Source of the DNA: Cupriavidus sp. AU9028
Lineage (GTDB): Bacteria; Pseudomonadota; Gammaproteobacteria; Burkholderiales; Burkholderiaceae
DNA length: 64,000 bases
NCBI RefSeq assembly: GCF_019795295.1
Contig: NZ_JAIMCG010000003.1
Span: forward strand, 248,001 to 312,000
Reading direction: 5' to 3'
Shown one piece after another: positions 10,012 to 20,834 of the stretch. The notes beneath the pieces were generated by a model that saw only the letters and a list, made by a program, of their open reading frames with translations, had not been told where the DNA came from and searched no databases. Made by a program: the position numbers and the translations under genes. Numbering within the stretch: position 1 is the stretch's first letter; every line of letters begins with the position of its first letter.

Positions 10012-10992
10012 GTGCACCCTTCCGAAGTCCTGTTCGAGGGCGAGCCGATCCCCGCCCTGCTGCCGGTGTGCGACCACTATGCCGGCAGCGACAAGCTGAT
10101 GCTCAAGTCGCTGGCCCTGCAGCAGGAAATGGGGCCGGTGGTCGACCTGACCTTCGACTGCGAGGATGGCGCAGCGGTGGGGCGCGAGCGCGAGCACGCC
10201 GAACTCTGTGCCCGGCTGATCAACGGCCCGCAGAACCGCTTCAACCGCATTGGCGTGCGGATTCACGATCCGGCCCACCCTGCCTGGGAGCAGGATGTCG
10301 ACATCCTCGTCGGCCAGGCCGGCGCGCGCCTGGCCTACGTGACGGTGCCCAAGGTCCTCAATGTGGTGGAGGTCGCCCGCGTCACCGAACGAGTCAACCA
10401 GGCGGCCCGCGCGGCCGGCATCGCCCGTCATATTCCGATCCATGTCCTGATCGAGACGCATGGCGCGCTCGAACAGGCGTTCGACATCGCCGCGCTGGTG
10501 CAGGTGGAGTGCCTGAGCTTCGGCCTGATGGATTTCGTCTCTGCCCATCACGGCGCCATTCCCGGCGAGGCGATGGGGTCGCCGCAGCAGTTCGTCCATC
10601 CGCTGATCCGGCGCGCCTTGCTCGAAATTTCGGCGGCCTGCCACCGTCATGGCAAGGTGCCCTCGCACAATGTCAGCACCGACGTCGACGCCCCGCACCG
10701 GGCCGGCGAGGACGCGCGCCAGGCGCGTGCCGAATTCGGCTTCCTGCGCAAATGGAGCATCCATCCCGGGCAGATCGGCCCGATCGTGCGGGCCTTCCAG
10801 CCCGGCACCGCCGAGATCGATACGGCCAGCCGGATCCTGCTGGCGGCGCACGAGAACAACTGGGCACCGATCCGCCACGAGGGCCGGCTGCACGACCGCG
10901 CCAGCTACCGGTACTACTGGTCCCTGCTGCAACGCGCCCATGCCACGGGCGCCGGGCTGCCGGGCAGCGTTGCGGAACTGTTTTTTGACTGA
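10012..10992 (+). CDS. HpcH/HpaI (CitE-like) acyl-CoA lyase family protein
   Basis: A 326-residue member of the CitE/malyl-CoA lyase TIM-barrel family, with a GTG start and no strong ribosome site. Visible family features are LTFDCEDGAA (47-56; acidic metal-binding segment), IGVRIHD (arginine of the active site), VTVPKV and HVLIETHGALEQ (catalytic/metal-binding glutamate). The C-terminal half ends with FLRKWSIHPGQIGPI, the family's KWxIHPxQ motif. No citD, citF or citC lies nearby, so it is not part of a citrate lyase complex. A free-standing (S)-malyl-, citramalyl- or methylmalyl-CoA lyase or thioesterase role is more likely. Its position between mdh and acnA fits C4/C5 acid metabolism. Confidence 0.85.
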   Translation: MHPSEVLFEGEPIPALLPVCDHYAGSDKLMLKSLALQQEMGPVVDLTFDCEDGAAVGREREHAELCARLINGPQNRFNRIGVRIHDPAHPAWEQDVDILVGQAGARLAYVTVPKVLNVVEVARVTERVNQAARAAGIARHIPIHVLIETHGALEQAFDIAALVQVECLSFGLMDFVSAHHGAIPGEAMGSPQQFVHPLIRRALLEISAACHRHGKVPSHNVSTDVDAPHRAGEDARQARAEFGFLRKWSIHPGQIGPIVRAFQPGTAEIDTASRILLAAHENNWAPIRHEGRLHDRASYRYYWSLLQRAHATGAGLPGSVAELFFD

Positions 10993-11097
10993 CGATGGGC
11001 GCGGCCCTTCCCGGCCCCGCCAAATCGTGGAGAATAACGGCGCGGAATCCGCCGCGGACCGGCAACGACAACACCGAACCACCGAAGGAAATTTTCA

Positions 11098-11706
11098 ATG
11101 AAACACCTCCTGCTTGCGGCCTGCCTCGGCGCCTTCGCGCTGACCACCGGCAGCGCCGCACTGGCCCAGGAACCGGCCAAGAAGACCTCGACCGCCAAGA
11201 AATCGGCGACCAAGACAAGCAGCAAATCCAGCTCGAAATCGAAGACGGCCAAGCGCGGCGCCAAGGCCGGTGCGGCCGCGGCCGCCGCGGCGGCCGTGAT
11301 CCCGCAAGGCGAGAAGTGGCAGTGCGAACTGGGCAAGGCGCTGTACGTCAACGGCAATATGCTGCGTGACGAAGTCATCACCGTGCACTGGGACGGGCGC
11401 GACTACCGCCTGCCGCGCCAGACGACCGTCACCGGCGCGGACCGTTACTTCGATCAGCAATCGGGCCTGGACATGGTCGTCATCCCCAGCAAGGCGATGC
11501 TGTTCGACCGCAATCACGGTCAACGCCTGGCGGACGAATGCCAGACTTCGGACATGCTTGCAGGCGGCAGCGCGCCGACCCAGGCGGGCGCCCTGCGCGC
11601 ACCGGTGGCGACGCCGCTGTTGATGGCCCCGGCGCAGGCGGCAGTTCCGACTCCGACCCCGCTGGAAGGCACCCCGACCGCGCAGCAGAATCCGACGCGG
11701 CAGTAA
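11098..11706 (+). CDS. Exported MliC-like protein with Lys/Ala-rich linker
   Basis: A 202-residue secreted protein with an AAGGAA ribosome site. Residues 1-23 form a signal peptide ending ALAQ. Residues 25-68 are a Lys/Ser/Ala-rich, positively charged linker. Residues 70-150 (KWQCELGKALYV, ITVHWDGRDYRLPR, SGLDMVVIPSKAMLFD, ADEC) resemble the MliC fold of membrane-bound inhibitors of c-type lysozyme, including two cysteines at the ends of the domain. A Pro/Thr/Ala-rich tail follows. No lipobox is present, so it would be soluble in the periplasm or bound electrostatically to the wall. The MliC assignment rests on pattern only. Confidence 0.7.
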   Translation: MKHLLLAACLGAFALTTGSAALAQEPAKKTSTAKKSATKTSSKSSSKSKTAKRGAKAGAAAAAAAAVIPQGEKWQCELGKALYVNGNMLRDEVITVHWDGRDYRLPRQTTVTGADRYFDQQSGLDMVVIPSKAMLFDRNHGQRLADECQTSDMLAGGSAPTQAGALRAPVATPLLMAPAQAAVPTPTPLEGTPTAQQNPTRQ

Positions 11707-11758
11707 GCCCGCACGCCGGCCGGGTTGCCGTGCTCTCCGGCCGGCCCCTTCTGCTCCC

Positions 11759-11792
11759 ACAAGCCATGGCTGGCGTGCCGGCCATGGCTTGT
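11759..11792. repeat. Perfect 12-bp stem inverted repeat
   Basis: ACAAGCCATGGC (11759-11770) is repeated inverted as GCCATGGCTTGT (11781-11792), with a further GGC/GCC pair inside the 10-nt spacer. It lies 50 nt after the MliC-like gene. There is no T-run, so it may act as an mRNA 3' stabiliser or factor-dependent end rather than a classical terminator. Confidence 0.6.
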
Positions 11793-11904
11793 CGCTGCAG
11801 CATTCCCTGGCACGCGCCCGCCTGCGCCACCCTGACGGTACCGGACTGGCCCAGGCGCCCTGCGAGCGCCCCTCCCCGCGGCCGCGCGGCCAGCGCCCGG
11901 CGGG

Positions 11905-11933
11905 TTGCCTGTCACGGATGTGACGCATAAAGT
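11905..11933 (+). promoter_or_regulatory. Candidate acnA promoter containing an inverted repeat
   Basis: TTGCCT (11905-11910) and TAAAGT (11928-11933) are 17 nt apart. The spacer contains GTCAC-GGAT-GTGAC (11911-11924), a 5-4-5 inverted repeat that could be an operator. The predicted leader before acnA is about 100 nt. Confidence 0.45.
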
Positions 11934-12042
11934 AGATGATCATCCGAACTTCGCGGGAACTGATCCCGTAGTCCCGATTCGATTACCAGAGGACCGCTGG
12001 CGCATCCGGCGCCCGCCGAGCCTCATCGATTGGAGCCTGGCA

Positions 12043-14748
<2,706 letters not shown>

Positions 14749-14790
14749 GGCATTTCGAGCGCATTCGGTTCGCGCCCCTCCCCGGCGCCT

Positions 14791-14810
14791 CTCTCCCACG
14801 CGTGGGAGAG
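14791..14810. repeat. REP-like palindrome, CTCTCCC family
   Basis: CTCTCCCACGCGTGGGAGAG is a perfect 20-bp palindrome 40 nt after acnA. The same core recurs near 19131, 19237, 22980, 23043 and 61432, always between genes. It may also end the acnA transcript. Confidence 0.75.
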
Positions 14811-14939
14811 GGGCGCAGCCCGCGAGCATTTCCGTCGCGTAAGTTCCGCGCAAGCCTGCGGTGCCAAACTGGGTCTCCTGCACAACCGGCCGTGCCCCGC
14901 CTGGCGGACGCGGCCGATCCATCAGACAAAGGAGACACC

Positions 14940-15089
14940 ATGGTCAAGATCCTGATCGCATTCATCGTCATCGCCGGCGCGGCGCTGTTCCTGCTGATGA
15001 AGGGCGGCGGCGAGGTTTCGATGACGGGCGAGCAGCACGGGATGGAGACGCATGCCCCGGCCGCTTCGGACGGCACCACGCAGAAGTAA
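14940..15089 (+). CDS. Small single-pass membrane protein (49 residues)
   Basis: An AGGAGACACC ribosome site immediately precedes the ATG. Residues 3-20 (KILIAFIVIAGAALFLLM) form one membrane helix, followed by a short polar tail with Gly, His and Met (GEQHGMETH). I recognise no family. The strong ribosome site and helix support a real micropeptide. It may share a transcript with acnA or be transcribed alone. Confidence 0.75.
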   Translation: MVKILIAFIVIAGAALFLLMKGGGEVSMTGEQHGMETHAPAASDGTTQK

Positions 15090-15261
15090 GCCGGACGCCC
15101 TCCCCCGGGACCGGCTGGGCGCGCACCGTCCGTGCGGCAGCAGACGAATTTGGTCCGGAATCTGCGGTTTCCGGCCGACCGACCATGGCGATGCCTCCAG
15201 AACGCCATTCCACCAATCAATCGTTTGCCCTAGGGATGGTCGGACCCGCCAGTGCAGCGAG

Positions 15262-15287
15262 TAGAATACCGTTTTACCGAAAAACGG
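15262..15287 (+). promoter_or_regulatory. -10 box and hairpin upstream of the DUF2863-type gene
   Basis: TAGAAT (15262-15267) is followed directly by CCGTTTT (15269-15275), ACCGA and AAAACGG (15281-15287), a 7-bp stem. The hairpin would form at the 5' end of the message, 13 nt before the start codon. No good -35 box was seen. Confidence 0.35.
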
Positions 15288-15300
15288 ATGATCTCAGCAT

Positions 15301-16503
15301 ATGGCAGGTTTTCGCCCCAAAGCCTCTCAACGCCTTTCCCCTGACGCCGAGCGACTGGTCGCCGACGCGCTGGCGCTCGACGCCTCGGGAAGCCGGATGG
15401 AGGACGCCTTTTGGGAGAGACGCCTCTCGCAGCGCCTCGGCAGGCTGCTGAAGAACGGCAGCCAGTCGGCGCTCGACGCCGCGCTCGAGCATTTGTTCAA
15501 GCACAACGTCGATGCCTCCGATGTGCTGGCCGAGCAGGCGGAAACGCTGGCGGAGTCAGCCACCGTGGAGGCAGACGGCGTCATGTATGACGCGCTGCTG
15601 ATCGCCGCGCCGATCCTCGCCCATACCCGCTACGCCATCCCGTCCGGCTCGCTGAAGCCGGAACAGGCGCAGACCCTGGCGGTCCACCTGCAGGCGCATG
15701 TACTGGCGTCCGATGCCAGGCTGGCGCTGTCGCCCTATCTGTACAGCATCGACCAGCTGCCGCGCACGCATAGCGACACCTACGCGCTGACGCACAAGCT
15801 GGCCGCGGCGGCACTGGCAGGCATCTCTCCCAAGGTGGACCTGCGCGACCTGCCCGAAACCGCCCCGATCCTCGCCGACCCGCGCTATCTGCTTGCCGTG
15901 GTGGTCGCGCCGCACCAGCAAGCGCTGTTCCGCTGGCAGGAGGAAGCCAAGGAGCATCATGCCGAGCGCTCGGTATGCCTGGAGCAGTGGCGCACCCAGG
16001 TCCAGCCGACGCTGGCCCTGCTGCTGCCCGGCTGCGAATTCGAACTGCTGCTGCCCGATGCCTTCTTCCTGTCCTGCCGCGAATCGGACAAGAACATCCG
16101 CCCGTTGACGGTGCGCGCCGCCGTCAACTACCTGTGCGGCACGCTGGACATCAGTGCAGGCCAGCTGGCGGCCGTGACCGCCGCCTTCGGCGAGGACGAG
16201 GTCGAGGAGTTCCGCGTCGCCTTCACCATGCGCGGCGAGAAGGACGTGATCTACGGCATCGTCTGGCCCGTCTACGGGCGCGAGTCCGGCGAAGTCGACG
16301 ACACCAGCCAGGGCAATCCGCTGGAGCAGATCTGCGAGGAACTGCGCAACGCCGGCGTGGAAGACATCTTCCGCCATGCCTCGTTGTTCGATCCGGAGTA
16401 CTGCGAGGATTGCGGCACCCCGCTGTATGCGGACCGCTCCGGCGAGATTGTCCATGCAGAACTTCCGGAAGACGCCCCGACCCAGCAACCGCTGTTCCAC
16501 TGA
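15301..16503 (+). CDS. Conserved protein of DUF2863 type
   Basis: A 400-residue soluble protein that I place with the Burkholderiales DUF2863 family on length and overall pattern. No enzyme motif is obvious. The N-terminal half is helical (LADALALDAS-like repeats and LLKNGSQSALDAALEHLF). The middle holds LLLPGCEFELLLPDAFFLSCRESD. The C-terminal part is acidic, with a CEDCGTPLY zinc-like pair (two Cys three residues apart). No strong ribosome site is visible before the ATG. It lies alone between the acnA block and convergent trmB. Function unknown. Confidence 0.75.
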   Translation: MAGFRPKASQRLSPDAERLVADALALDASGSRMEDAFWERRLSQRLGRLLKNGSQSALDAALEHLFKHNVDASDVLAEQAETLAESATVEADGVMYDALLIAAPILAHTRYAIPSGSLKPEQAQTLAVHLQAHVLASDARLALSPYLYSIDQLPRTHSDTYALTHKLAAAALAGISPKVDLRDLPETAPILADPRYLLAVVVAPHQQALFRWQEEAKEHHAERSVCLEQWRTQVQPTLALLLPGCEFELLLPDAFFLSCRESDKNIRPLTVRAAVNYLCGTLDISAGQLAAVTAAFGEDEVEEFRVAFTMRGEKDVIYGIVWPVYGRESGEVDDTSQGNPLEQICEELRNAGVEDIFRHASLFDPEYCEDCGTPLYADRSGEIVHAELPEDAPTQQPLFH

Positions 16504-16585
16504 ACACCACTGAACACCGTTCCAGGCCCCCGACTGGCATTTCCGGGGGCCTCTCAGCCTGCGGCTTCGCGCCTCCTCGCCTCGA

Positions 16586-17275
16586 TCATTTCCCGCTTCC
16601 AGTCTCCCCGCGCCCCTCGCTGACGCAGCGCCATAGCGCATGGCCCGACGCGGCGTACTTGCGCTCGAAGGGCGTCATCGGCTGCTCCGGCAGCCAGCGC
16701 TGCACCGTCCCCGGCCGCCCTGTCATCGCCAGCGCCTGGGCGAACTCGTCGATATAGATCTGCCAGTTGCTGCGGCATTCCAGATAGTCGCCACAGGCCG
16801 CCAACGCGGGAAACACCGCGTGACCGTGCCAGCGCCGCGCCAGATGGCCGATCTTGGGCCACGGATTGGGATACAGCACATAGTGCCGCGCCACCGGCAC
16901 CGCCTGTTCGGCCAGCAGCCGCCAGACATCGACCAGGTCCGCACGCGCCCAGACGAAGTTGTCGGGCAGCGGCCCGCTCCACCAGTCCTTGCCTGCCGCC
17001 AGCCGCTTCTCCGACTGGTCCACGCCAACGACGAAATGGTCGGGATAGCGCTGTGCCAGCCGCAGCGTGCTTTCGCCCACGCCGCATCCGGCATCGAGGA
17101 TCAGCGGAACGTCGCCGTGGCGGCGCCAGCAGGTCAGCGCGGTCTCCAGTGCCCGTCGGCTGGCCTCGCCGATGGGCTTGCGAAACGGCTGCTGCAGGTG
17201 GCGGGCGACCAGCGCGGCAAGGTGATCGTGTGCGCCGGTTTGCGCGGAGACGATGGAACGGGAGTTGGCGAACAT
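16586..17275 (-). CDS. trmB: tRNA (guanine-N7-)-methyltransferase
   Basis: Adds a 7-methyl group to G46 of tRNAs using SAM. The class I methyltransferase motif DAGCGVGEST lies near residue 60, followed by VVGVDQSEKRL. TrmB hallmarks VLYPNPWPK and MTPFERKYAASGH are present. The start is set at 17275 rather than an ATG three codons earlier, because a TAGAAT -10 box lies exactly 7 nt upstream and overlaps that earlier ATG. The mRNA would then be leaderless. The protein has 229 residues. It is convergent with the DUF2863-type gene. Confidence 0.9.
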   Translation of the reverse strand: MFANSRSIVSAQTGAHDHLAALVARHLQQPFRKPIGEASRRALETALTCWRRHGDVPLILDAGCGVGESTLRLAQRYPDHFVVGVDQSEKRLAAGKDWWSGPLPDNFVWARADLVDVWRLLAEQAVPVARHYVLYPNPWPKIGHLARRWHGHAVFPALAACGDYLECRSNWQIYIDEFAQALAMTGRPGTVQRWLPEQPMTPFERKYAASGHALWRCVSEGRGETGSGK

Positions 17276-17282
17276 GGGCGGC

Positions 17283-17288
17283 ATTCTA
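17283..17288 (-). promoter_or_regulatory. -10 box giving a leaderless trmB transcript
   Basis: On the minus strand TAGAAT is followed by GCCGCCC and then ATG. The same arrangement occurs at yjgA (53659-53674). Transcription is expected to begin at or next to the A of the start codon. Confidence 0.5.
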
Positions 17289-17420
17289 CGGCGGACCGGC
17301 CGGCGATTTTACCGGCCGCGCCGAATGACGGCACAATGTCATTGCCCGCCGCCGCTGGCGGGACAGAACATCCGGCTGCCGCACTGCCGGCAGCGCATCC
17401 ACCATCAGGAGCCCATGACG

Positions 17421-19079
17421 ATGAACGACAGCCGTCGCCCGCCACCCGTATCCCCTCAGGTCGCCGACGAGATCCAGACCGGCCGCCGGCGCGTGCTGCA
17501 GGCCGGCGCGGCGCTTGCGCTGGGCGCGGGTTCGGGCCTCGTGCTGCTGCCCGAGGCCGCGGCGCAAGGCAAGGCCGCGAACGGGGAACTGCGCATCGGC
17601 CTGTCCGCGGACGTGACGTCGATGGACCCGCACTGGAACAACTCCGGGCCCAACAATGCGATCGCGCTGCATGTGTTCGAGTCGCTGGTCTTCATGGACC
17701 GCAATGCGCGCTATATCCCCGGGCTGGCGCTGTCGTGGAAACCGGTCAATCCGACCACCTGGGAAGTGAAGCTGCGTCCCAACGTGAAGTGGCACGACGG
17801 CACGTCCTTCACCAGCGCCGACGTGAAGGCATCGCTGGAGCGCCCGGAGAAGCTGACCAACAGCCCGGGCTCGTTCACCAGCTACACCAAGCCGATCGCG
17901 CGCATCGAGACGCCCGATGCGCTGACGGTGCGGCTCATCATGGACGTGCCGAACTACGCCAACCTGGCCAACGACCTGAACAGCGTGCCGATCATGCCGA
18001 AGCGGATCGCCGCCACGCTCTCGCAGACCGACTTCGACAGCGGCAAGGCGATGGTCGGTACCGGTCCGTTCCGCTTCGTGCGCTTTGCCCGCGGGCACGA
18101 GATCGTGATGGAGCGCAACCCGGACTACTGGGGCCCGAAGCCGGTGTGGGAGCGCGCGACCTTTCGCATCGTCACCGACAGCGGCGCCCGTACCGCGGCG
18201 CTGCTGTCGGGCGATCTCGATGTCATCGAAAGCGTGCCGTCGGCCGACGTGCAGCGGCTGAAGAAGGATGCGCGCTTTCGCATCGAGCAGCAGGTGTCGT
18301 GGCGGACCATCTTCTGGCAGATGGACCAGTGGCGCGACAACCCGCCGTTCGTCACCGACCCCAACGGCAAGCCGCTGGGAAAGAACCCGTTCAAGGATGC
18401 CCGCGTGCGCGCGGCGATCAGCCATGCACTGAACCGCGACGCGATCGTCTCGCGGATCATGGAGGGGCTGGCGGTGCCGGCTTCGTCCATCGTCTCGCCG
18501 CAGATCTTCGGGCATCCCGGCACCAAACCCGACGCCTACGATCCGAAGCGCGCCAAGGAGCTGCTGACGCAGGCCGGTTTCGCCGACGGCTTCCGGCTGA
18601 CCCTGCACGCGACCAACAACCGGTATCTGAACGACGCGGCGGTGGCGCAGGCCACGGCCAGCATGCTGACGCGCATCGGTATCCAGACCCAGGTCGAGAC
18701 CATGCCGGTGGCCGCGTACTTCACGCGTGCGCGCCAGGGGGACTTCGCCTTCCAGATGCTGGGCTGGGGCTCGGCCGCGGCCGATGTCGCGCTGCGCTCG
18801 ATCACCGGCACGCCCAATCCGGAGCGCGGCTACGGCACCTGGAACTGGGGCCGCTACAGCAATCCGCAGCTGGACAAGATGATCGAGACCGCACTGACCA
18901 CCGTCAGCAGCGTGCAGGCGCGCGAGGAGAATGCCAAGGCCGCGGCGCGCTTCGCGCTGGAGAACCATGCCATCGTGCCTTCGCACAGCCAGCTGGCGAT
19001 GTGGGCAATGCGCAAGGACATCCGCTACGAAGCGCGTACGGATGAATGGTCGCTGGCGCAGTTCTTCACCAGGGGATAA
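17421..19079 (+). CDS. ABC transporter solute-binding protein, SBP_bac_5 (peptide/nickel-type)
   Basis: Periplasmic binding protein of an oligopeptide-type ABC importer, 552 residues. A twin-arginine signal (GRRRVLQAGAALALGAG, about residues 19-35) directs Tat export and is probably cut after AAAQ. The body carries family segments DVTSMDPHWNN, FESLVFMDRN, WKLRPN-like WEVKLRPNVKWHDG, GTGPFRF, NPDYWG and FKDARVRAAISHALNRD. Two in-frame ATGs lie 6 nt apart; AGGAG at 17407-17411 is spaced 9 nt from the second and only 3 nt from the first (17415), so 17421 is preferred. No permease or ATPase genes adjoin it, so it is an orphan receptor that must use a transporter encoded elsewhere. Substrate unknown. 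Confidence 0.9.
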   Translation: MNDSRRPPPVSPQVADEIQTGRRRVLQAGAALALGAGSGLVLLPEAAAQGKAANGELRIGLSADVTSMDPHWNNSGPNNAIALHVFESLVFMDRNARYIPGLALSWKPVNPTTWEVKLRPNVKWHDGTSFTSADVKASLERPEKLTNSPGSFTSYTKPIARIETPDALTVRLIMDVPNYANLANDLNSVPIMPKRIAATLSQTDFDSGKAMVGTGPFRFVRFARGHEIVMERNPDYWGPKPVWERATFRIVTDSGARTAALLSGDLDVIESVPSADVQRLKKDARFRIEQQVSWRTIFWQMDQWRDNPPFVTDPNGKPLGKNPFKDARVRAAISHALNRDAIVSRIMEGLAVPASSIVSPQIFGHPGTKPDAYDPKRAKELLTQAGFADGFRLTLHATNNRYLNDAAVAQATASMLTRIGIQTQVETMPVAAYFTRARQGDFAFQMLGWGSAAADVALRSITGTPNPERGYGTWNWGRYSNPQLDKMIETALTTVSSVQAREENAKAAARFALENHAIVPSHSQLAMWAMRKDIRYEARTDEWSLAQFFTRG

Positions 19080-19110
19080 TCGAGGGGATTGAAGGCGTGG
19101 GTGGTGTGCT

Positions 19111-19160
19111 GCCCTCTCCCCCGCCCCTCTCCCACAAGTGGGAGAGGGGAGCAAACCGCG
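19111..19160. repeat. REP-like element, CTCTCCC family
   Basis: CCCTCTCCCACAAGTGGGAGAG-type palindrome (core 19127-19148) followed by GGAGCAAACCGCG. The same flank (GGGGAGCAAACCG) follows the copy near 22980, so the repeat unit extends beyond the palindrome. Confidence 0.75.
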
Positions 19161-19238
19161 AGCACGTGGACCGCTTCTGGTTTGCTTCCTTCCCGGCCCC
19201 TTCCCCGGGCGTCGGCCGCCCCTGCGCCGCCCCTGTGG

Positions 19239-19303
19239 GAGAGGGGCCGGGGAGAGGGGCCGGGGAGAGGGGCCGGGGAGAGGGGCCGGGAAGAGGGGAC
19301 CGG
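19239..19303. repeat. 13-bp minisatellite (GAGAGGGGCCGGG), 4 perfect copies plus 1 degenerate
   Basis: Four identical 13-bp units run from 19239 to 19290, and a fifth with substitutions from 19291 to 19303. The unit equals one arm of the neighbouring CTCTCCC-family palindrome (GGGAGAGGGGCCGGGGAGAGGG), so the array probably arose by slippage inside a REP element. It ends 8 nt before the stop codon of the convergent gene. Confidence 0.9.
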
Positions 19304-19310
19304 CGTACTG

Positions 19311-20216
19311 TCAGATCCGCAGACGTTCTTCCTGCCGCGCGTTGGCCTCGCGCAGCCCCTTCACCCAGGCGCGTGCGGGCAGGCCGGTGCCCTCCTCGAC
19401 CACGCGGGCGCGCGCCTCCAGGACGTCCCAGCCGGCATCGATCTCGGGCCCGTTGAACGCGAGCGCGATGACGTTGCCGTCGTGCACTTCGGGAAAGACC
19501 AGCACGCGGTTGTCGAACGCGTCGCAGATGCGCTCGATGTTCTTCGGAAAGCTGTCGTGGTCGCCGAACAGGTTGATGGTCATCACCCCGGGCGCCTTCA
19601 GCACGCGGCGGCAGGCACGGTAGAACGCGGTGGTGTCCAGCACCGGACCGCGCGCGGTGGCGTCGTACAGGTCCACCTGCAGCACATCGTGGGCCGCTTC
19701 GTTGCCGGCATCCATGACGTAATCCCACGCATCCTGCTCCAGCACCTGCAGCCGGGCATCGTCCTCGCGCAGGCCGAACATGCTGCGCCCGGCGATGATC
19801 ACCGCCGGATTCAGTTCCACCGCGGTGACACGGGCACCGGTGAAATGCCGGTGGCAGAACTTGGTCAGCGCGGCGGCGCCCAGGCCCAGCTGGGCGACAT
19901 GGAAGCCGGGCGTGGCCGGCGACAGGAACAGCAGCCACGCCATCATCTGCTGCGCGTATTCCAGCTCGATCGCGTCGGGCTTGCGCAGCCGCATCGCGCC
20001 CTGCACCCATTCCGTGCCGAAATGCAGATAGCGCACGCCGTTCAACTCGGAGAACGTGACAGGGGCGAAGCGCGGCGTCATTCGCTTTTCGTGGCGGCCC
20101 GCGTCGCGCTGCTCGGCGTCGTCACGGGAATGGCGGGGGTGCCGGCGCGGCGGCTCGCCGCGCGCGGGGCGGCGCGAAGCAATGGCTTCGATCGATTTTC
20201 TTTTCAGCAGGGTCAT
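19311..20216 (-). CDS. Spermidine synthase-like SAM-dependent enzyme
   Basis: A 301-residue protein of the spermidine synthase superfamily. The nucleotide-binding core is QLGLGAAALTKFCHRH, followed by VTAVELNPAVI, DARLQVLEQDAWDYV and VLQVDLYDATARGP. Residues 1-45 are a basic, probably disordered tail (SRRPARGEPPRRHPRHSRDD), and an alternative start at 20081 would remove it. The catalytic aspartate region of true polyamine synthases is only partly matched, so the product may not be a polyamine. No strong ribosome site at either start. It ends just inside the minisatellite. Confidence 0.75.
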   Translation of the reverse strand: MTLLKRKSIEAIASRRPARGEPPRRHPRHSRDDAEQRDAGRHEKRMTPRFAPVTFSELNGVRYLHFGTEWVQGAMRLRKPDAIELEYAQQMMAWLLFLSPATPGFHVAQLGLGAAALTKFCHRHFTGARVTAVELNPAVIIAGRSMFGLREDDARLQVLEQDAWDYVMDAGNEAAHDVLQVDLYDATARGPVLDTTAFYRACRRVLKAPGVMTINLFGDHDSFPKNIERICDAFDNRVLVFPEVHDGNVIALAFNGPEIDAGWDVLEARARVVEEGTGLPARAWVKGLREANARQEERLRI

Positions 20217-20265
20217 ATCGCGGGAGGACGGGGCCGGTGGGCGCCAAGGCGCCGGGCGGCATCTA

Positions 20266-20820
20266 TTACGGGCGCGATTGTGACAGAAGCGCGCGCCACA
20301 GCTCCAGCTTCTGCGCGAAGCTGCGCGCCGCGTGGGCGGGGCTGGACGATGGCAGCACCACCGTCTCGTAGCCGGCGGCGGCAAATTGCGGCGCGAACTT
20401 GCCGGAGGTGCCGCCATTGAAACCGACGCGCCGCAGCGACGGCGCCAGCGCGCGCAGCCGCTCGAAATCGTTGGCCTGTGGGTGGCGAATATCGGCATCG
20501 AGGCTGCCGGGACGCACGCAGGCACCGAGCACATCCCAGAGACCGACGCGATGGAACAACATGCGGTTCAGCCGTTCGACGTACGGCAGGTCGGGCAGGG
20601 GTTCGCCCAGCAGCGCTCCCATCAGCGGCCAGAACTGGTTGCGCGGATGCGCATAGTACTGGCGCGCGGCGAGCGAAGCGGCACCGGGGAAGCTGCCAAG
20701 GACCAGCACCCGGGTATGCCGGTCGATCACCGGCGGCAGGCCGTATTCGAGTTCGTCCGGCGTGGCCGGTGGCGTGGGTGGGCGGGTGGCGGCGGGCGGC
20801 GTGCTGGATTTGGGCGGCAT
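20266..20820 (-). CDS. DNA-deoxyinosine / mismatch uracil-DNA glycosylase (UDG superfamily)
   Basis: Excises deaminated bases (hypoxanthine or uracil). The superfamily active-site block VLVLGSFPGAASLAARQYYAHPRNQFW lies near residues 38-64, and GLWDVLGACVRPGS and the C-terminal LPSSSPAH motif complete the site. The GSFPG/HPRNQFW pattern is that of the hypoxanthine-DNA glycosylase branch (family 6) rather than Ung. The start is uncertain: 20820 (184 residues) or an ATG four codons earlier at 20832, which overlaps the T-run of the htpG terminator. Residues 1-24 are Pro/Ala rich. Confidence 0.82.
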   Translation of the reverse strand: MPPKSSTPPAATRPPTPPATPDELEYGLPPVIDRHTRVLVLGSFPGAASLAARQYYAHPRNQFWPLMGALLGEPLPDLPYVERLNRMLFHRVGLWDVLGACVRPGSLDADIRHPQANDFERLRALAPSLRRVGFNGGTSGKFAPQFAAAGYETVVLPSSSPAHAARSFAQKLELWRALLSQSRP

Positions 20821-20834
20821 GGCCGTTAGCATAC

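Noticed and set aside
10012-10992. Citrate lyase beta subunit working in a CitDEF complex
   Set aside because: No citD, citF, citC, citX or citG is nearby; family membership alone does not support the complex.
19239-19303. CRISPR array
   Set aside because: The 13-bp units are contiguous with no spacers, and no cas gene is present.
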